A DNA stretch of 16,889 nt. Origin: JAFMIT01 sp044341215 (lineage in GTDB: Bacteria; Actinomycetota; Actinomycetes; S36-B12; UBA5976). Numbering within the stretch: position 1 is the stretch's first letter; every line of letters starts with the position of its first letter. The notes beneath the pieces were generated by a model. It saw nothing but the letters and a program-made list of their open reading frames with translations, was not told the origin of the DNA and ran no database searches. Shown here in pieces: positions 6,808-13,945 of this stretch. The stretch is from NCBI GenBank assembly GCA_044341215.1, contig JBIISC010000020.1, forward strand, positions 1 through 16,889, written 5' to 3'. The position numbers and the translations under genes are program-made.

Positions 6808-6816
6808 GGCCTGTTG
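6803..6816. promoter_or_regulatory. 14-bp perfect palindrome upstream of dnaB
   Basis: CAACAGGCCTGTTG is a perfect 14-bp palindrome ending 55 bp before the dnaB ATG. Its left half overlaps the last DnaA-like box (TTATCAACA, 6799-6807). It could be an operator for a dimeric regulator of dnaB. It does not match the actinobacterial LexA box (GAAC-N4-GTTC). Confidence 0.4.
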
Positions 6817-6871
6817 GATATTTGTCACTAAACCTCGCTAGAACTGCCTACTAGACAAATCAGAGGTGTAA

Positions 6872-8224
6872 ATGAGCGTGTACGAACTTCCGAATTATTC
6901 GGATCAAGGCGGACCAGATCGACTCCCACCTCAAGACATAGCAGCTGAAGCTAGCGTGCTCGGATCGATGCTTCTCTCAAAGGATGCAATCGGCGAAGTT
7001 ACCCCAATTTTAAAAGTTGAAGATTTTTACAGACCAAATCACCAAGCCATCTATTCAGTAATCCAAACTCTATTTCTTTCAGATACACCAGCTGACGCAG
7101 TCACTGTTGCATCAGAGCTAACCAAACTTGGCGAGCTAACCAAAGTTGGTGGCGCTGCATATTTGCACACATTAGTTTCTGGTGTTCCAACTGCAGCGAA
7201 TGCTGACTACTACGCACAGATTGTTAAAGACAGAGCAATCCTTCGCAGACTAGTTGAAGTTGGAACTCGTATCACTCAAATGGGTTATAGCGGAACCGGT
7301 GAAGTTGATGACTTAGTAGATCGTGCCCAGTCAGAAGTTTTTGGCGTTAACGAAAGTCGTTCGGAAGATTTCAAACCTTTGAGCGAAGTTATGCCAGTCA
7401 TTTATGACGAACTTGAAGCAATGGGTCAACGAAAAGAAGGTTTGATTGGTGTTCCAACCGGCTTCTATGAACTCGATGATCTAACTCAAGGTTTTCAAAA
7501 AGGTCAGTTGATTATCGTTGCCGGACGTCCAGGACAAGGTAAAACAACTTTGGGTATGGACTTCGTTCGCTCTGCTTCTTTAAAGCACAACATGCCAACC
7601 GCATTCTTCTCACTTGAAATGTCGAACTCAGAAATCGTTATGCGTATGTTGGCAGCGGAATCTGGTATTCCACTTACCAATATTCGCCACGGACAAATTT
7701 CTGAAAGTCAATGGGGAACACTCGCAGTAAAAATGGGCGAGATTGCAGCGAAGCCTTTGTATCTAGACGACTCACCAAACTTAACAATGATGGAAATCCG
7801 TGCGAAAGCTCGTCGACTGGTTCAACGTCACGGAATTCGAATGATTGTGGTTGACTACATCCAGTTGATGACATCAGGTAAAAAGGTCGAAAGTCGCCAA
7901 CAAGAAGTTTCAGAATTCTCGCGTCAAATGAAATTGATGGCTAAAGAATTAAACATTCCAGTTGTGGCACTCAGCCAGTTAAACCGTGGGCCTGAAAACC
8001 GCTCTGACAAACGCCCAGTTCTTTCAGATCTTCGTGAGTCTGGCTCCCTAGAGCAGGATGCGGACATTGTCATCATGATTAGCCGCGAAATGGATAAAGA
8101 AAGTCCAAAGGCTGGCGAAGCAGAACTAATCATTGGTAAACACCGAAACGGCATTACTAAAGATATTCAGGTGGCATTCCAAGCGCATAAGAGCTGCTTT
8201 ACTGACATGCCTCGAGGTATTTAG
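6872..8224 (+). CDS. dnaB: Replicative DNA helicase
   Basis: A 450-residue DnaB. The N-terminal domain (about 15-120, opening PPQDIAAEASVLGSMLL) binds primase and stabilises the hexamer, followed by a linker and a RecA-like ATPase domain from about residue 190. Walker A is GRPGQGKT (218-225), a Glu follows in FFSLEM (Glu249), Walker B is IVVDYIQL with Asp328, a SQLNR motif lies at 368-372, and KHRNG (423-427) probably holds the Arg finger. No intein interrupts it, although dnaB often carries one in actinobacteria. AGAGGTG (6862-6868) serves the ATG. It stands alone after the DnaA-box-rich gap, and 97 nt separate its stop from the next gene. Confidence 0.98.
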   Translation: MSVYELPNYSDQGGPDRLPPQDIAAEASVLGSMLLSKDAIGEVTPILKVEDFYRPNHQAIYSVIQTLFLSDTPADAVTVASELTKLGELTKVGGAAYLHTLVSGVPTAANADYYAQIVKDRAILRRLVEVGTRITQMGYSGTGEVDDLVDRAQSEVFGVNESRSEDFKPLSEVMPVIYDELEAMGQRKEGLIGVPTGFYELDDLTQGFQKGQLIIVAGRPGQGKTTLGMDFVRSASLKHNMPTAFFSLEMSNSEIVMRMLAAESGIPLTNIRHGQISESQWGTLAVKMGEIAAKPLYLDDSPNLTMMEIRAKARRLVQRHGIRMIVVDYIQLMTSGKKVESRQQEVSEFSRQMKLMAKELNIPVVALSQLNRGPENRSDKRPVLSDLRESGSLEQDADIVIMISREMDKESPKAGEAELIIGKHRNGITKDIQVAFQAHKSCFTDMPRGI

Positions 8225-8258
8225 CCCAAAAATTGGCATCTACCTGACAATGCTTGAG

Positions 8259-8321
8259 TTGACTTAACAAAACAAAGCGAGCAAAGTTCTCACCTTACGA
8301 TTCAAAAGTTTAAAGGTGTCC
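8259..8321 (+). promoter_or_regulatory. Candidate promoter/operator of the aminotransferase-Lrp operon
   Basis: The dnaB-aminotransferase gap holds TTGACT (8259-8264), a fair -35 match, but no good -10 at the right distance. GTTGACTTAAC (8258-8268) is a near-perfect dyad (one G-T pair) that an Lrp-type regulator could bind. AAAGG (8312-8316) is the ribosome binding site. I see no terminator for dnaB here. Confidence 0.25.
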
Positions 8322-9686
8322 ATGAACGCGTTTGATCCTAAACATTTGGCCGAGTTAATCACTCGTGAGCGTGCGCTCTACACCGAATTACACCCGAAAT
8401 CTAAAGCAGCATTTGAAGCTGCCGACAATCTATTTGGTCGAGTACCAATGACTTGGATGAATAAGTGGTCGGGCGGATTTCCACTCTATCTAGATAGTGC
8501 GCATGGAAACCGAATAAAAGATATTGATGGCAACGAAATCATTGACTTTGCACTTGGTGACACCGGCGCAATGACTGGTCACAGTCCTAAAGAAACAGTC
8601 CAAGCGGTGCGCAATAGATTAGAAAATCTAGGTGGTATCACCACCATGCTGCCAACTACTGATGCCCAATGGGTTGGCGCGGAACTATCTCGTAGATTTG
8701 GTTTGCCGCTTTGGTCTTTTGCACTTTCGGCAACAGATGCAAACCGATGGGCAATTCGACTTGCAAGACTTGCAACGGGACGACAAAAGATTTTAGTTTT
8801 CGCATACGCGTACCACGGAAGCGTTGATGAAACATTTGCAATTCCAGATGAAAATGGCAAAGCAATTTCGCGCCCAGGAAATGTTGCACCACCGGTGCCA
8901 CTCGATCTAACAACACGGGTTGTTGAATTTAATGACATCGAAGCAGTCCGACGCGAACTTGCAAATGGTGATGTGGCGGCAGTCTTAACCGAGCCAGCAT
9001 TGACCAACATCGGAATAGTTTTACCAAACCCTGGCTTCATGGATGATTTGCGCAAAGCTTGCGACGACACCGGCACACTATTAATGATTGATGAAACTCA
9101 CACAATTTCAGTTGGACCAGGTGGAGCGACTAAAGCCTGGGGTTTGAAACCAGACATATTTATTATTGGTAAAGCAATTGGTGGGGGAATCCCATCAGGC
9201 ACTTACGGCATAACCGAATCTTTGGCACGCAAAATTACTGCGCATGAAGAAGCAGACATTGTTGATGTTGGAGGTGTTGGCGGCACGCTTGCTGGCAATG
9301 CACTTTCGGTTTGTGCAATGCGCGCGACCTTAGAGCATGTTTTAACTGACGATTCTTGGCCGCGAATGATTGAACTCGCCACCGCATTTCGTGAAGGTGT
9401 GGAGAATGCAATTTCTGAATCCAATTTGCCATGGACTTGCACTCAATTAGGTGCGCGAGCGGAATACAGATTCGCAAGTCCCGCGCCAATTAATGGTACT
9501 GAGTCTGCTAAATATGCAGATGCAGATCTCGAAGAATATTTTCATTTATACACCGCAAATCGTGGCGTCCTTATCACGCCATTTCACAACATGGCATTGA
9601 TGTGCCGCGATACGCAAATGAGTGATGTGACACGTCACACTGAACTTTTCCGAGACGCATGCCACGAATTAGTTGGCAAAAAATGA
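8322..9686 (+). CDS. Class III PLP-dependent aminotransferase, glutamate-1-semialdehyde aminomutase-like
   Basis: A fold-type I, class III PLP enzyme of 454 residues. From the ATG, visible parts are YHG (164-166, stacks on PLP), TEP near 223-225, Asp257 in MIDETHT (PLP pyridine contact), Lys284 in IIGKAIGGGIPSG (Schiff base) and GTLAGN (321-326). Closest overall to glutamate-1-semialdehyde aminomutase, but the NSGTEA phosphate-loop motif of that enzyme is replaced by LSATDAN and no haem genes lie nearby, so a true HemL is unlikely. A GTG at 8316 is also in frame, but it overlaps the AAAGG ribosome binding site, so ATG 8322 is chosen. Its stop overlaps the start of the Lrp gene (ATGA). The substrate is probably an amino acid or omega-amine sensed by that regulator; this is inference. 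Confidence 0.85.
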   Translation: MNAFDPKHLAELITRERALYTELHPKSKAAFEAADNLFGRVPMTWMNKWSGGFPLYLDSAHGNRIKDIDGNEIIDFALGDTGAMTGHSPKETVQAVRNRLENLGGITTMLPTTDAQWVGAELSRRFGLPLWSFALSATDANRWAIRLARLATGRQKILVFAYAYHGSVDETFAIPDENGKAISRPGNVAPPVPLDLTTRVVEFNDIEAVRRELANGDVAAVLTEPALTNIGIVLPNPGFMDDLRKACDDTGTLLMIDETHTISVGPGGATKAWGLKPDIFIIGKAIGGGIPSGTYGITESLARKITAHEEADIVDVGGVGGTLAGNALSVCAMRATLEHVLTDDSWPRMIELATAFREGVENAISESNLPWTCTQLGARAEYRFASPAPINGTESAKYADADLEEYFHLYTANRGVLITPFHNMALMCRDTQMSDVTRHTELFRDACHELVGKK

Positions 9687-10144
9687 CCATGCAAACAAAC
9701 TTAGACGCAATCGACAAACAAATTTTGCGCGAACTCCAAGTCGATGGCCGGGCTTCATATGCAGAGATTGCAGAGATCGTGAAACTGACCCCGCCAGCGG
9801 TCCGAGCTCGGATTCAAAAACTTCGCGATACTGGCGTCTTACAAATTGTTGCCGTAACTGATCCAATCGCCCTTGGTTACACAGAATCTGCGATTATTGG
9901 CATCCGAGTTGACGGTTTAGCCAAAGATGTTGCTGACCGGTTGGGCGAGATAAAGAACGTTATTTACATGGTGATGTCTGTAGGCGGTTATGACATCATG
10001 TGCGAAATAGTTTGCCAAAGTCGTGAAGAGTTTGCAGACGTTTTACACAATAAGATTCGGAGTATTGAAGGCGTACGTTCAGCAGATGCTTTCCCCTACA
10101 CCAGTATTCACACTCAGCGTTTCAGCTGGGATGTCCCGAACTAA
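9683..10144 (+). CDS. Lrp/AsnC family transcriptional regulator
   Basis: A 153-residue Lrp/AsnC protein. The N-terminal helix-turn-helix (about 6-60, LDAIDKQILRELQVDGRASY then an EIVKLTPPAVRARIQKL recognition part) is followed by the usual beta-hairpin linker and a C-terminal RAM ligand-binding domain (VMSVGGYDIMCEI). Family members form octamers that sense amino acids and usually control their own operon. The frame is open upstream to 9659, but ATG 9683 overlaps the aminotransferase stop as ATGA and gives the expected N-terminus; ATG 9689 is also possible. Close coupling to the aminotransferase suggests it controls that gene in response to its substrate or product. Confidence 0.92.
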   Translation: MTMQTNLDAIDKQILRELQVDGRASYAEIAEIVKLTPPAVRARIQKLRDTGVLQIVAVTDPIALGYTESAIIGIRVDGLAKDVADRLGEIKNVIYMVMSVGGYDIMCEIVCQSREEFADVLHNKIRSIEGVRSADAFPYTSIHTQRFSWDVPN

Positions 10145-10155
10145 GAAAGCAGCAA

Positions 10156-10938
10156 ATGAAGAAGGTACTAATTGCAGTTACATTTCTAATTGCGCTTTCC
10201 GGTTGCAGCGATACTTCAGCAGATCCACTTCCGACAGCTTCAAAAACAGATTTAACCAGTGAGAAATTACAGCCAAGCAGCCTTAAGGGGCTAGAAGTTT
10301 CCACGTATGTCATCGATGCGAATGAGTATTGGGAAACAATCGATGCAATAAAAATGACTACATCAAAAGATGCCGATGCAGTTTCGATTGCTATCGCAAA
10401 TACAGTTAATGAGTACATTGCTGGACGGATTGAGGAATTCCAAGATGAAGTTATGGGCAATAAGAAAACTAAATATAATTCCAAGTTCGCCAAAGAGTTT
10501 TTCTTAGTCTACGACGAATCAACTGTGAGTAAGAATGTCTATGCAATAACAATTTCTGATGACTCTTATAGAGGTATGGCTCACAACACAAGCCAAAGTC
10601 GAACATTTGCTTTTGACAAGCGAACCGGCGATCAGATTATTCTGCGAAACGAAATTGAACCTTCCAAGAGTCAAGCTTTTGACGAATTCATCTTGGCGAC
10701 CTTAAAAGAACAAGCACCAAACGATATCTTTGGATCTAAAGAAGTTCTTACGACACTTAAAAAGAGTGATGAATACACCGCCTGGTTTGCATCCAAGAAA
10801 GATGGCTTAGCAATTATCTTTAGGGAGTATGCGGTTGGACCATATTCAAGTGGGCAGATTGCTATTGGTGTCGGTTGGGATGAAGTGAAACAGTATTTCA
10901 AGACAGATTCAGTTTTGGTAAGTGAGTTTGCCGAATAA
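10156..10938 (+). CDS. Lipoprotein with RsiV-like DUF3298 domain
   Basis: A 260-residue predicted lipoprotein. The signal peptide has KK, a hydrophobic stretch and lipobox LSGC with Cys17 as the lipid site. The mature part resembles RsiV/DUF3298 proteins: YRGMAHNTSQSRTFAFDKRTGDQIIL corresponds to the G-G-AH...F-FD-TG block, here split as YRGMAHNTSQ and RTFAFDKRTGDQ, and EYAVGPYSSGQIAIGVGWDEV to the C-terminal strand block. In Bacillus this domain binds lysozyme as part of an anti-sigma factor, but the protein here has no cytoplasmic anti-sigma part and no sigma gene beside it. It is anchored outside the membrane, probably binding or sensing something. It starts 11 nt after the Lrp stop and overlaps the Pat start by 1 nt (TAATG). 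Its function in the operon is unknown. Confidence 0.8.
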   Translation: MKKVLIAVTFLIALSGCSDTSADPLPTASKTDLTSEKLQPSSLKGLEVSTYVIDANEYWETIDAIKMTTSKDADAVSIAIANTVNEYIAGRIEEFQDEVMGNKKTKYNSKFAKEFFLVYDESTVSKNVYAITISDDSYRGMAHNTSQSRTFAFDKRTGDQIILRNEIEPSKSQAFDEFILATLKEQAPNDIFGSKEVLTTLKKSDEYTAWFASKKDGLAIIFREYAVGPYSSGQIAIGVGWDEVKQYFKTDSVLVSEFAE

Positions 10939-12014
10939 TGACTAAGCCAATAGTTCGAACCGATCTGCAAAGTCTGCCTGCCTACAAAGCAGGTCAGAAG
11001 TTGCAGCCGCGCGCTGATCTTGAAGTCTTCAAATTAAGTAGCAATGAGAATACTTTCCCACCTCTTCCATCTGTCCTTGAAGCAATAAACACGGCTGCCC
11101 AAAGTGTTAATAGATACCCGGATCCCCTTAACACTGAAATGATTTCCGCAATCGCAAAGTCATTAGGTGTGAGTCCCGAAAATATTGCCGCTGGAGCTGG
11201 TTCGGTAGCTGTACTTGGCCATCTGATTCAGGCGATGGCCGCACCTGGGGATGAAGTCATCTATCCCTGGAGATCTTTTGAGGCATATCCAATCTGGACA
11301 CAAATTTGTGCAGTGGCAGGCATTCCTGTTGCACTAAATGCTGACAATTCTCACAATCTTGATGCAATGGCTGCTGCAATAACTAGCCGGACAAAAATGG
11401 TTTTTATTTGCACGCCAAACAATCCAACCGGAAACGCAGTCCGCTCAAAAGATTTACACGAATTCATGGAGAAAGTCCCAAGTGATGTCTTGGTGGTGAT
11501 TGATGAAGCCTACGCAGATTTTGTTACAGATTCAGAGATGGTTAGTGGGATGGACTTCTTTAACAAGTATGAAAATGTTGCGCTTCTAAGAACTTTCTCA
11601 AAAGCTCAAGGCTTGGCTGGCATGCGGGTGGGCTACACAGTTGCTCAGCCGGAGATTGCAGACTTTGTAAGTCGCGTTTCATTGCCATTTGGTGTCAACC
11701 TGCTTGCTCAAGTTGCAGTAATCGCTTCATTTGGCGAAGAAGCTAAGAAAGAATTGCGAGACCGCGTAGAGAAAATCTCTAAACAGCGCGACGAAGTTAT
11801 TGAACCTTTAAGAAACGCGGGCTGGAATATTGGGCCTCAACATGCAAACTTCTTTTGGATTTCAACTTCAAATGTTGATGCGATCAAAGAAGCCTGTGAA
11901 GCTGCAGGTGTTGCTGTACGACCTTTTCCTGAAGGAATTCGCATCACAATCGGCGAAGAGGAAGCGAACAATCGAATTGTTAAATTGTTAACTGATTTTC
12001 CAATTAAGAATTAA
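10938..12014 (+). CDS. pat: Aromatic amino acid aminotransferase, HisC family (Pat type)
   Basis: A 358-residue class I/II PLP aminotransferase of the HisC family. Seen are SSNEN near 34-38, NNPTG (161-165), Asp189 in IDEAY, Lys222 in RTFSKAQGLAGMRVGY (Schiff base), Arg230 and Arg335 (carboxylate). The GDEVIYPWRSFEAYP stretch matches the actinobacterial phenylalanine/aromatic aminotransferase Pat (Rv3772 type) better than biosynthetic HisC, and no other his gene is nearby. Pat moves amino groups between aromatic amino acids and 2-oxoacids in the cytoplasm. A histidinol-phosphate activity cannot be excluded. The start overlaps the lipoprotein stop. Its stop and that of the convergent ABC gene share the palindrome TTAA (12011-12014). 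Confidence 0.85.
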   Translation: MTKPIVRTDLQSLPAYKAGQKLQPRADLEVFKLSSNENTFPPLPSVLEAINTAAQSVNRYPDPLNTEMISAIAKSLGVSPENIAAGAGSVAVLGHLIQAMAAPGDEVIYPWRSFEAYPIWTQICAVAGIPVALNADNSHNLDAMAAAITSRTKMVFICTPNNPTGNAVRSKDLHEFMEKVPSDVLVVIDEAYADFVTDSEMVSGMDFFNKYENVALLRTFSKAQGLAGMRVGYTVAQPEIADFVSRVSLPFGVNLLAQVAVIASFGEEAKKELRDRVEKISKQRDEVIEPLRNAGWNIGPQHANFFWISTSNVDAIKEACEAAGVAVRPFPEGIRITIGEEEANNRIVKLLTDFPIKN

Positions 12015-13945
12015 TCAATTTCAAATTGACTTCGATAAAGGTTTGAATATTCACCTTTAGTGGCAATAAGTTCGTCGTGGGTGCCTTGCTCAACAATTCC
12101 GCCATCTCGCATAACAATAATTCTGTCGGCATTTCTAATAGTTGAAAGCCGATGAGCAATTACGAAACCAGTTCTGCCCAATCTCAAATTATGCATCGCG
12201 CTCTGGATCAGAGCCTCGGTACGCGTGTCAACATTGCTAGTTGCCTCATCCAAAATCAGCACAGCTGGGTTTGCCAAAAACGCACGTGCAATGGTGAGAA
12301 GTTGTCGTTCCCCCACTGAAATATTATTGGCATCATCTTCAATGACCGTGTCGTAGCCGTCTGGGAGTGTGCGAATGAAGCGATCGGCATGCGCGTCTAC
12401 AGCAGCTTGAACGATTTCAGCCTCGGTTGCTTCGGTATTTCCGTAAGCAATATTTTCGCGGATAGTTCCACCAAACAGCCAAGTGTCTTGCAAGACCATT
12501 CCAAAGTTGCGCCGTACTTTCTCCCGCGGCATTGAGGCTATATCTATGCCATCGAGCAAAATTTGGCCACTATCGAGTTCATAGAACCGCATCAGTAAAT
12601 TCACGATTGTGGTTTTTCCAGCTCCTGTTGGGCCAACAATTGCGACAGTTTGCCCAGGTTCTACCGATAAATTGAAATCATGAATTAGCGGCTGGTTTTC
12701 AATGTACTTGAAATTAACATCTTGCAATTCCACTTTGCCAGTTGCCGTGAAAGTCTGGCCTGAATCCATCTCAATTGATTGTTCTATGCCATCCATAACT
12801 TCAAAAACCCGTTCGGCTGAAGCAATACCTGATTGCAGCTGATTCATTTGTGCTGCAATGCTCGATAGCGGCATCGTAAATTGTCGTGAGTATTGAATAA
12901 ATGCCTGGACATCACCCAATGACATTGCTCCAGATGTGATACGCAAAGCACCAAGCACAGCGATTGTCACATAGTTGATATTCGACAATAGTTGCATAAT
13001 TGGCTGAATTAGACCGCTTAAGAATGTAGCTTTGAAACTTGATTCGTAAAGTTCATCGTTGAAGTTATCGAATTTTTCAAGTGAATTCTTTCTTTGCCCA
13101 TAAGCCAAGACCACGCTGTGACCAGTGTGAGTCTCCTCGATGTGGCCATTTAACTCACCGGTGGATTTCCATTGATTGACGAACTGAGATTGTGAACGTT
13201 TAGCAATAGCAGCTGTTGTGAGTATCGAAAGCGGAATAATGATGAGGGATATCGCAGCCAGCAGCGGCGAAATTATGAACATCAGAATTAATCCGCCAAT
13301 TATCTGAAGGATTGAGTTCAGTAATTGGTTGAGCCCTTGCTGAAGTGAGTTACCGATATTGTCGATGTCGTTTGTTACTCGACTTAACAAATCCCCTCGG
13401 GATTGGCCATCAAAATATTTAAGTGGTAGGCGAGGTAATTTTTCCTGAACATCACGTCGCATTTGATGTACGAATCGTTGTGCGATTCCGGACATCAGAT
13501 ATCCCTGTATCCAAGAAAGCAGAGTTGAACCTGTGTAGAGAGCCAGCACTAGCAAAATAACTTTTCCTACTGCGGTGAAGTCAATTCCAACTCCAGGCAC
13601 AATGTTCATCGCCGAAACCATGTCGGCTAATTGGGTTTGTCCATCTGCGCGAAGGCCAGCTACTACTTGTTCTTTCGAAGATCCAAGGGGGAACTTCGAA
13701 GAAATAAAGCCATCAAAGATCAAGTTTGTGGCTTGACCAAGAGTTTTTGGTCCCAGAATTGAAAGTCCAACGCTCGCGCTAGTTAGAAAAAGCACAAAGT
13801 ACAGAACTATTTTTTGCCGGGACAGTAATTTGAGCAAGCGCTTTACTGTCGCCTTTGTGTTCAGAGGTTTTGAAGCTGGCGCACCGCCGCCACCAAATGG
13901 TCCATGCCCACCTCCGCGCATCGGACCGCCGCCACGCATACTCAT
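12011..13945 (-). CDS. ABC exporter half-transporter, catalytic-site subunit
   Basis: A 644-residue half-transporter: a Gly-rich cytoplasmic N-terminus (about 1-25), six membrane helices (about 45-350) and a nucleotide-binding domain. Motifs: Walker A GPTGAGKT (438-445), Q-loop Gln486, signature ISVGE (542-546, in place of LSGGQ), Walker B LILDE with catalytic Glu567, switch His598. It complements the partner upstream: its Walker motifs are intact while its signature is degenerate. A pair of this kind (TM287/288, BmrCD, Rv1272c/Rv1273c) exports drugs or lipids. The ATG at 13943-13945 overlaps the partner's stop by ATGA on the minus strand, so the two are translationally coupled. The substrate is unknown. 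Confidence 0.92.
   Translation of the reverse strand: MSMRGGGPMRGGGHGPFGGGGAPASKPLNTKATVKRLLKLLSRQKIVLYFVLFLTSASVGLSILGPKTLGQATNLIFDGFISSKFPLGSSKEQVVAGLRADGQTQLADMVSAMNIVPGVGIDFTAVGKVILLVLALYTGSTLLSWIQGYLMSGIAQRFVHQMRRDVQEKLPRLPLKYFDGQSRGDLLSRVTNDIDNIGNSLQQGLNQLLNSILQIIGGLILMFIISPLLAAISLIIIPLSILTTAAIAKRSQSQFVNQWKSTGELNGHIEETHTGHSVVLAYGQRKNSLEKFDNFNDELYESSFKATFLSGLIQPIMQLLSNINYVTIAVLGALRITSGAMSLGDVQAFIQYSRQFTMPLSSIAAQMNQLQSGIASAERVFEVMDGIEQSIEMDSGQTFTATGKVELQDVNFKYIENQPLIHDFNLSVEPGQTVAIVGPTGAGKTTIVNLLMRFYELDSGQILLDGIDIASMPREKVRRNFGMVLQDTWLFGGTIRENIAYGNTEATEAEIVQAAVDAHADRFIRTLPDGYDTVIEDDANNISVGERQLLTIARAFLANPAVLILDEATSNVDTRTEALIQSAMHNLRLGRTGFVIAHRLSTIRNADRIIVMRDGGIVEQGTHDELIATKGEYSNLYRSQFEID

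Noticed and set aside
6544..6854. Two overlapping plus-strand reading frames of 95 and 100 codons in the phosphatase-dnaB gap
   Set aside because: They run antisense into the phosphatase start and through the DnaA-box cluster, have no ribosome binding site and show no recognisable protein features.
6615..6871. Chromosomal origin oriC
   Set aside because: DnaA boxes are present but dnaA, dnaN and a clear AT-rich unwinding region are not; actinobacterial oriC normally lies between dnaA and dnaN. Kept only as a DnaA-box cluster.
6872..8224. Intein in dnaB
   Set aside because: The helicase reads straight through Walker A, Walker B and later motifs at the normal 450-residue length.
8579..9076. 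165-codon minus-strand frame inside the class III aminotransferase
   Set aside because: Shadow of a well-supported gene; low-complexity Ser/Arg-rich translation with no domain.
10938..12014. Biosynthetic histidinol-phosphate aminotransferase hisC
   Set aside because: The WRSFEAYP region matches Pat, and no histidine genes are adjacent; hisC remains a less likely alternative.
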